From positions 68,869-132,868 of the forward strand of contig NMRA01000036.1 of assembly GCA_002633005.1 (NCBI GenBank): DNA of 64,000 nucleotides, given 5' to 3'. Within the stretch, counting starts at the first letter, position 1. Each line of letters begins with the position of its first letter. Both the position numbers and the translations under genes were made by a program. The stretch is from Phoronis australis. Taxonomy: Eukaryota > Phoronida > Phoronidae. The notes under the pieces were generated by a model, which did not search any database, was not told where the DNA came from, and saw only the letters and a list, made by a program, of their open reading frames with translations. Below, in pieces: positions 59,401 through 64,000 of this stretch.

Positions 59401-62400
59401 GTACAAGGTTATCATCTCCATAAAAAATTGAGACACTGCAAGAGAACAAGAGCCCAAATTACGATACCTTATCTAAGTAAAAATTTCACAAGAAGACTAT
59501 TAATTGTCATAGGGGATCACAATGTTAAATCCCAATTGTGAGATGAAAAATCCAACCACTAAAGCTAGAAGCAATGGTGCTATCCGTCTACAATTTAATG
59601 TTGAAATGATTGAGACAATATCACAGGCTAAAAATATTTCGTACAAGTTACAAAGTTCAAGACGACTGTCTTAATGTCTAATACGTTCCTGGACCAATAA
59701 AATCTAGATTATTATGATATGTTAGAAAATAAATAAAGCAATGACTTACCTGGATCTCCAAACACCATGGTGACAAAACAATATATAGAGAATGGCAGCA
59801 AACATACGAATATGAAGACGTTGAAAAGACCATCTTCTAAGAATGTGACCAGTGGACACTGCTAAGGAATGATATCACTCTTGGCTAGGGTCAGTATAAA
59901 CTAGTGTAAAAGATCTATGTCTTTCTAGAGAGCCAAAATGCAATGCTCTATCTTGATTCATCAGCATACACATAGGAAGGAGAGATTATCCTTCAATTAT
60001 GGAGGGTTAAAACCAATGCTACCACGACAACGACTTTGTTAAAGCCTAGTTTGATAGACTTTAGTAGCCTCCTTTTTAACACTTAAAAGCAGTTAGTGGG
60101 ACCAAAGACAGTATAACTTTGAATTACAAACCATTTAATCAATCTTCTGACTTAGCACACAATATGGCAGGAAAGTAAAACTCTATTTTGCCAAATTTTG
60201 AAACAAAAGCAACTATTAAGAAAAAAATAAGGAGATGTAACCTTGGCTTGTTTTGTGTAGACGTCTGAAAACTGCATTCTGTACATTTAACAATATATGT
60301 ATAAAGGTAAATGACAATTTTAGCAATTATTTTTGTGCGAAATAAGTGAAGAATTGCAGTATGTACAACATGACAAGCATCAGTAAAGGATATCAGGGGA
60401 TAATACCAACAGAAAGCACGTCACAGATTGGAGAAAACCACCCACGAAGCCTCCCAGTCTAGATGGTGACGGAAATCTGAAAACAGAGTTATGTTCATTA
60501 ACTATTAAAAGCTACTGGTATATTAACAAAATCCATACGTCTTATTGGGACATTCCTTCATACATGTTGCCAGAAGATAGAAAGAAATTTGAGAGAGCCT
60601 GTCTTTCGCAAACAAATTAAAAGGCAATGTCATAAAATGTATTCGAAAGAAAAAAGTCAAACACCATTTGCAAATGGTGTCATGTCTATCAGCACGTCAC
60701 CACCTTTTTTAAAATAGACAAAACTCGATAATAAAGCATTTTTTAAATCTATTTTTGAATTTAAAGAGGTGGACCAACAAAAGTGCCACCAGGGTTGAAT
60801 GACAATAAACTTCACTTCTTTATAAATTTAAAAACCAGAACAGTAGCATTCGCAAAAATATACGTAACATAAGAGATGTTCCTATTTTTAATAGTATATT
60901 TTTTGCCTTAAGTGACTGATTCTATGTTCTGATTGGTTAAATAAAGAAACCATATTTCCCGTTTAAGCACTTACCCACTGACATGACTCATCCTATGACC
61001 TTTATCAAAGATTTGTAGTATGCAGATGGCAGCACCAAACAAACACAGGAACCCCTGGTGGTTGGGTGTGAACACTTTTGACAGAACGATGGTGACGATG
61101 AAGTTAACATGAGGCCAGAGTAGCTCACCGTACCAAGCCCTGAGAGGGCGATCCGGTTTGAAGTTCATCTGGTCCTGCATTAGGTAGTACTTGTTGAGAG
61201 CTGTCATCATCACAAAATGTCTGCAAAATTAAACACGAGGGTACACGTGGGTGCAGTACAAAGAAATTAATTGGACAAAGACTCAACATCCACCGTTATG
61301 ACTGGGAATGAGGAGAATACCCGAAAGTTGGCAAATGACGATGGTTAGCGTAACAGCAGGAAGTCATATTGGGTCAATTTTGGTGTAAGCAAAATTAGCT
61401 GCCATGACAATTGTTCAATTACTGTTGGCATGCACTATGTAGAGCAAATACATGTGTGAAAAGCCATCCTATATATTACATACTGCTAGATATGTATCCA
61501 GTGCATAAGATATGGATAAAAAGGTACTTAATAGGCCCATTTAGACAAAAACATTAAGACATGACTCTAATTCTCAGAAATTATTGGAGCATGAAATATT
61601 AAAAAATTAACAGGTTTACATACTATTAACCATTTTACTAAAAACTGCATGAACAACGATTGAACAAAACATGACCCTATTCTTCAGACAGCTCTTGCGA
61701 GCCAAATGCATTGAAGTTTGCAAGGTGTAAATAAATTCATAAAATGAAGTTCTTGTGAGTGAAAGATTTTAATTGGCATAATTAAACACCAAGTAGAAGG
61801 TACAAATGGAGGCTTAAAGGGGAAAGAAACTGTTTTTATATCACCTTCAGGAAAAATAGACTGAGGTTCTTGGTTATCTTAGAAATGCGACTCGCAATCG
61901 AACGCAGTCTCTGTGAATACAGAATCAAAATGTGGGCCTTTTGCGGGGCTGTTTACATTTCTTTATTGTTGCATGGATGGTAAACAAACATTAGGACAAC
62001 ACTAGTTAATTAGGAATAACAAATTTCCAAGAAATTTTGGGATGTTTGCTTATGAAAACCAACAAAATATGCCCACCAGTATCAACTTCAGGCAAGGTCT
62101 TGTTTTTTTAAAAAGCCTTTTTTTTCTTAAAAAGCTGCATGAAGGTGCCAAGTAAGCAAGGCTTGAAATGCAATGATTTGGCAACTGAAGAGTAAAAAAT
62201 TAAAAATCAAATCCTGCATCATTTTCACTTGTCTCTGCTGGATTTTCAACTATAAAAAATATCACACCACCGACACAATTTTCACCAAAAAAGGAGACCA
62301 CAATCAAGTTTTCTATTTTGGCCTAACCAAGCATCTATAATAATTTTAAAACAGGTAACTTCAAAAAGTGATTGCTTTCCCCTTGAAATTCTTGTTGAGC

Positions 62401-63731
62401 AAGGGACATTGTTACAGAGCTAAATAACTACTTCGACGATCTCTCTCTTGCACACAGATCCAGTGGGTCCACATTCTCTTTGTTTTTCACGTGTAAAATC
62501 TTCACACCGCCAGACATCAGTAGTTTCCAGCCGACCTGTGCATGACCTTTCATACAAGCTACATGCATGGCTGTGTTACCATTCGCATCTTGCAAGTGAA
62601 TGTCACTTCTCTGGAAAATGACAAGAAAAGCGAGTGACACCAGAAAAGAGTATCATCAGACAACTGTAACACAACATACCAGCAGCAATGGACAACCTTC
62701 AAAGATTCTCTAAACATTCTTAGACAAAAATGCTGACAAAGAATCCACACCCTGCCTTGAACAGGTTTAGAGACGAGAATGTGACTGAAAATGTGAAGGT
62801 GAGCAAAACATTGAAATGGATGTCAAATTGATAATTTTTCATGTTTAGACCATACGACCCATTTCACAGTCACGTTGATGAACTGTGTACACAAAAAGTC
62901 CTTAAAATCAAAGTTAGGACATCTTAACTAACCACTTTAACTCAAATGGGCCCCAGATCACCAAGTAAGAGATGGAGAGGGACATAGGATTGTTTTTTTT
63001 TGCTTTAATGCGACAAATGTGAACTACAATACTGTGATACTGCAGCCAAATTGTGAAATAATATATAACTCAAGTATTACATTAAAATAAAATACTCAGT
63101 TGAATATATGTGAAAGAACAAGAGTGAAAGCTTCTGTATACTAAACTGGAATCGCTGTTTCACAAACAAGCAGAGTTATTTCAAATTGTATGCTCGTTAC
63201 AAAGCACAATAACAACAGATACAGGATGTCTAAAATTATGAGACACATCTTAAATTCAAGAATAACTCATGAATAAACAATTCTCGCTGGCAGTATAGCC
63301 TATATGTGGGAGTTTTCACACACATCTAGTGCAGGAATACTCATCTGCTCCATTTTGATGACAGCCATTTCAATAGATAACACATTAGCTGGTAAGCTAA
63401 TGATCTTTCTATGAATGATATCCTTGAGTTCAGATGTTCACAATCTTTCTATGTTGGCTCTTTTTTAAATATATCAAAATATCAGTTGGAATGTGACTGG
63501 CTGTACACTCTTTAGTTTGTAAATTCAAGACATAAGTGTGTCCCTTAATTTTGAAAAACCCTAATGATACAACTGGCACCTTTTCGTCTACTATTCACCT
63601 TATTTTTTAGTAGATAGTGCACCATGTCTTGTTGGTCGTGCTCCGATGCAACATGAAGCAAACTCTGCTTTTTATGATTGACATCTTGTAAGCCCAACCC
63701 ACACACCTCACACAGATATATGATCACGTGA
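56457..63731 (-). CDS. Ankyrin-repeat DHHC palmitoyltransferase, 3' part (ZDHHC13/17-like)
   Basis: This is a protein S-acyltransferase of the HIP14 type: cytosolic ankyrin repeats, then membrane helices with a catalytic DHHC cysteine-rich domain, usually in Golgi or vesicle membranes. Minus-strand exons are 63599-63731, 62432-62610, 60975-61220, 60407-60476, 59750-59858, 58241-58347 and 56457-56927. The phases agree and encode 437 aa to the stop. The ankyrin repeats read QSLLHVASEHDQQDMVHYLL and NGNTAMHVACMKGHA. Membrane segments follow, then GDPGYV. The zinc-binding pattern C-x2-C-x9-HC-x2-C-x2-C-x4-DHHC-x5-C-x4-N-x3-F is complete. Two departures stand out: DHHC is followed by LYTTSC instead of the usual PW, and the TTxE motif reads TTVF. 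The 5' end lies beyond the window. Ortholog choice between ZDHHC13 and ZDHHC17 is open. Confidence 0.92.
57373..57738. repeat. Minisatellite, six units of 63 or 57 bp
   Basis: Units start at 57373, 57436, 57499, 57556, 57619 and 57682, each with AAAATTAGTGCACCATGG (or a close variant) followed by GTGGGTGACTTGATATT. The lengths run 63, 63, 57, 63, 63, 57, because every third unit lacks a six-base piece (ATTGAA). All lengths are multiples of three, so a 126-codon plus-strand frame stays open across it. That frame is a repeat by-product. The array lies in the last intron of the palmitoyltransferase gene. Confidence 0.9.
58446..58880. mobile_element. MITE-like element (CTCGA-rich family), copy 3
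   Basis: The ends GTCCAGGATCC... and ...AGACCTGGACC form short imperfect inverted repeats. The interior has GAGTTTTTACTCGAAATCTT and TTTACTCGAGTTTG, as in the copies at 23427-23812 and 28921-29308. It lies in an intron of the palmitoyltransferase gene. Confidence 0.5.
61221..62431. other. Palmitoyltransferase intron between ankyrin and membrane exons
   Basis: The two flanking exons join in frame as RERSSK|HFVMMTALNKYY, so no exon is needed here. I see nothing else beyond AT-rich sequence. Confidence 0.6.
62611..63598. other. Palmitoyltransferase intron between two ankyrin exons
   Basis: The flanking exons join in phase 0 as HYLLKNK|RSDIHLQDANG, the expected spacing for consecutive ankyrin repeats. 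No other feature is seen. The remaining 63732-64000 is likely the next intron upstream. Confidence 0.6.
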
Positions 63732-64000
63732 CTGAAACAAAAACAATCCTCGTAACTTCTTTGACTCATTAAAAACAGATACACCAATCAAATACAATAA
63801 AATTGGTAAGGTTTTTGTGCTGATATATATGCAAGAGACTTGAGCTGTGCTGCATAAAACATCAGAACCAATTCGCAAGATTAGTTCCATTGTTGTATAT
63901 CATTCAACAATGATAATGTGATGCTAGATAATGTTTGACATTACTCCACATCATATAACTGTATGAAGATATTATGTACCTTTGCCACAGAGTTATAAGT

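Overview
This window is nuclear DNA from an animal, most likely an invertebrate. The genes are split by GT-AG introns of roughly 0.1 to 7.4 kb, the DNA is AT-rich, and the proteins (KATNIP, COX6B, MFSD13A/TMEM180, an ankyrin-DHHC palmitoyltransferase) are of metazoan type. There is no bacterial or viral gene organisation. About 1% divergence between two unmerged contig ends at 41481-42999 fits a highly heterozygous, outbred, probably marine animal. Small inverted-repeat elements, a tRNA-headed SINE and minisatellites fill most introns and spacers. I cannot name the species from the sequence.

Layout from left to right. (1) 7674-22233, plus strand: the last eight recognisable coding exons of KATNIP (katanin-interacting, cilium-linked protein). 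Positions 1-7673 hold no exon I can support. (2) 24551-33444, minus strand: two complete tandem COX6B genes (cytochrome c oxidase subunit 6B). Each has three exons with identical lengths and phases and encodes 79 aa. They converge on the 3' end of KATNIP. (3) 33445-42604: a repeat-rich spacer with at least four inverted-repeat elements. (4) 41481-46575, plus strand: MFSD13A/TMEM180, complete in four coding exons (483 aa), preceded by a 759-bp duplicate of its 5' end that stops at a single N and is best read as an assembly artefact. (5) 50554-53559, plus strand: a weakly supported multi-exon model for a small secreted protein. (6) 56457-63731, minus strand: the 3' seven exons of an ankyrin-repeat DHHC palmitoyltransferase of the ZDHHC13/17 type; its 5' end lies outside the window.

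The genes have unrelated housekeeping roles (ciliary microtubules, mitochondrial respiration, membrane transport, protein palmitoylation), and nothing suggests a shared pathway. The points most worth a second look are the COX6B tandem pair, the non-canonical DHHC and TTxE motifs of the palmitoyltransferase, the haplotype duplication at the N, a hAT-like MITE with 8-bp target duplications, a minisatellite with higher-order (63,63,57) periodicity, and the small secreted-protein candidate. I found no clearly novel biological system.
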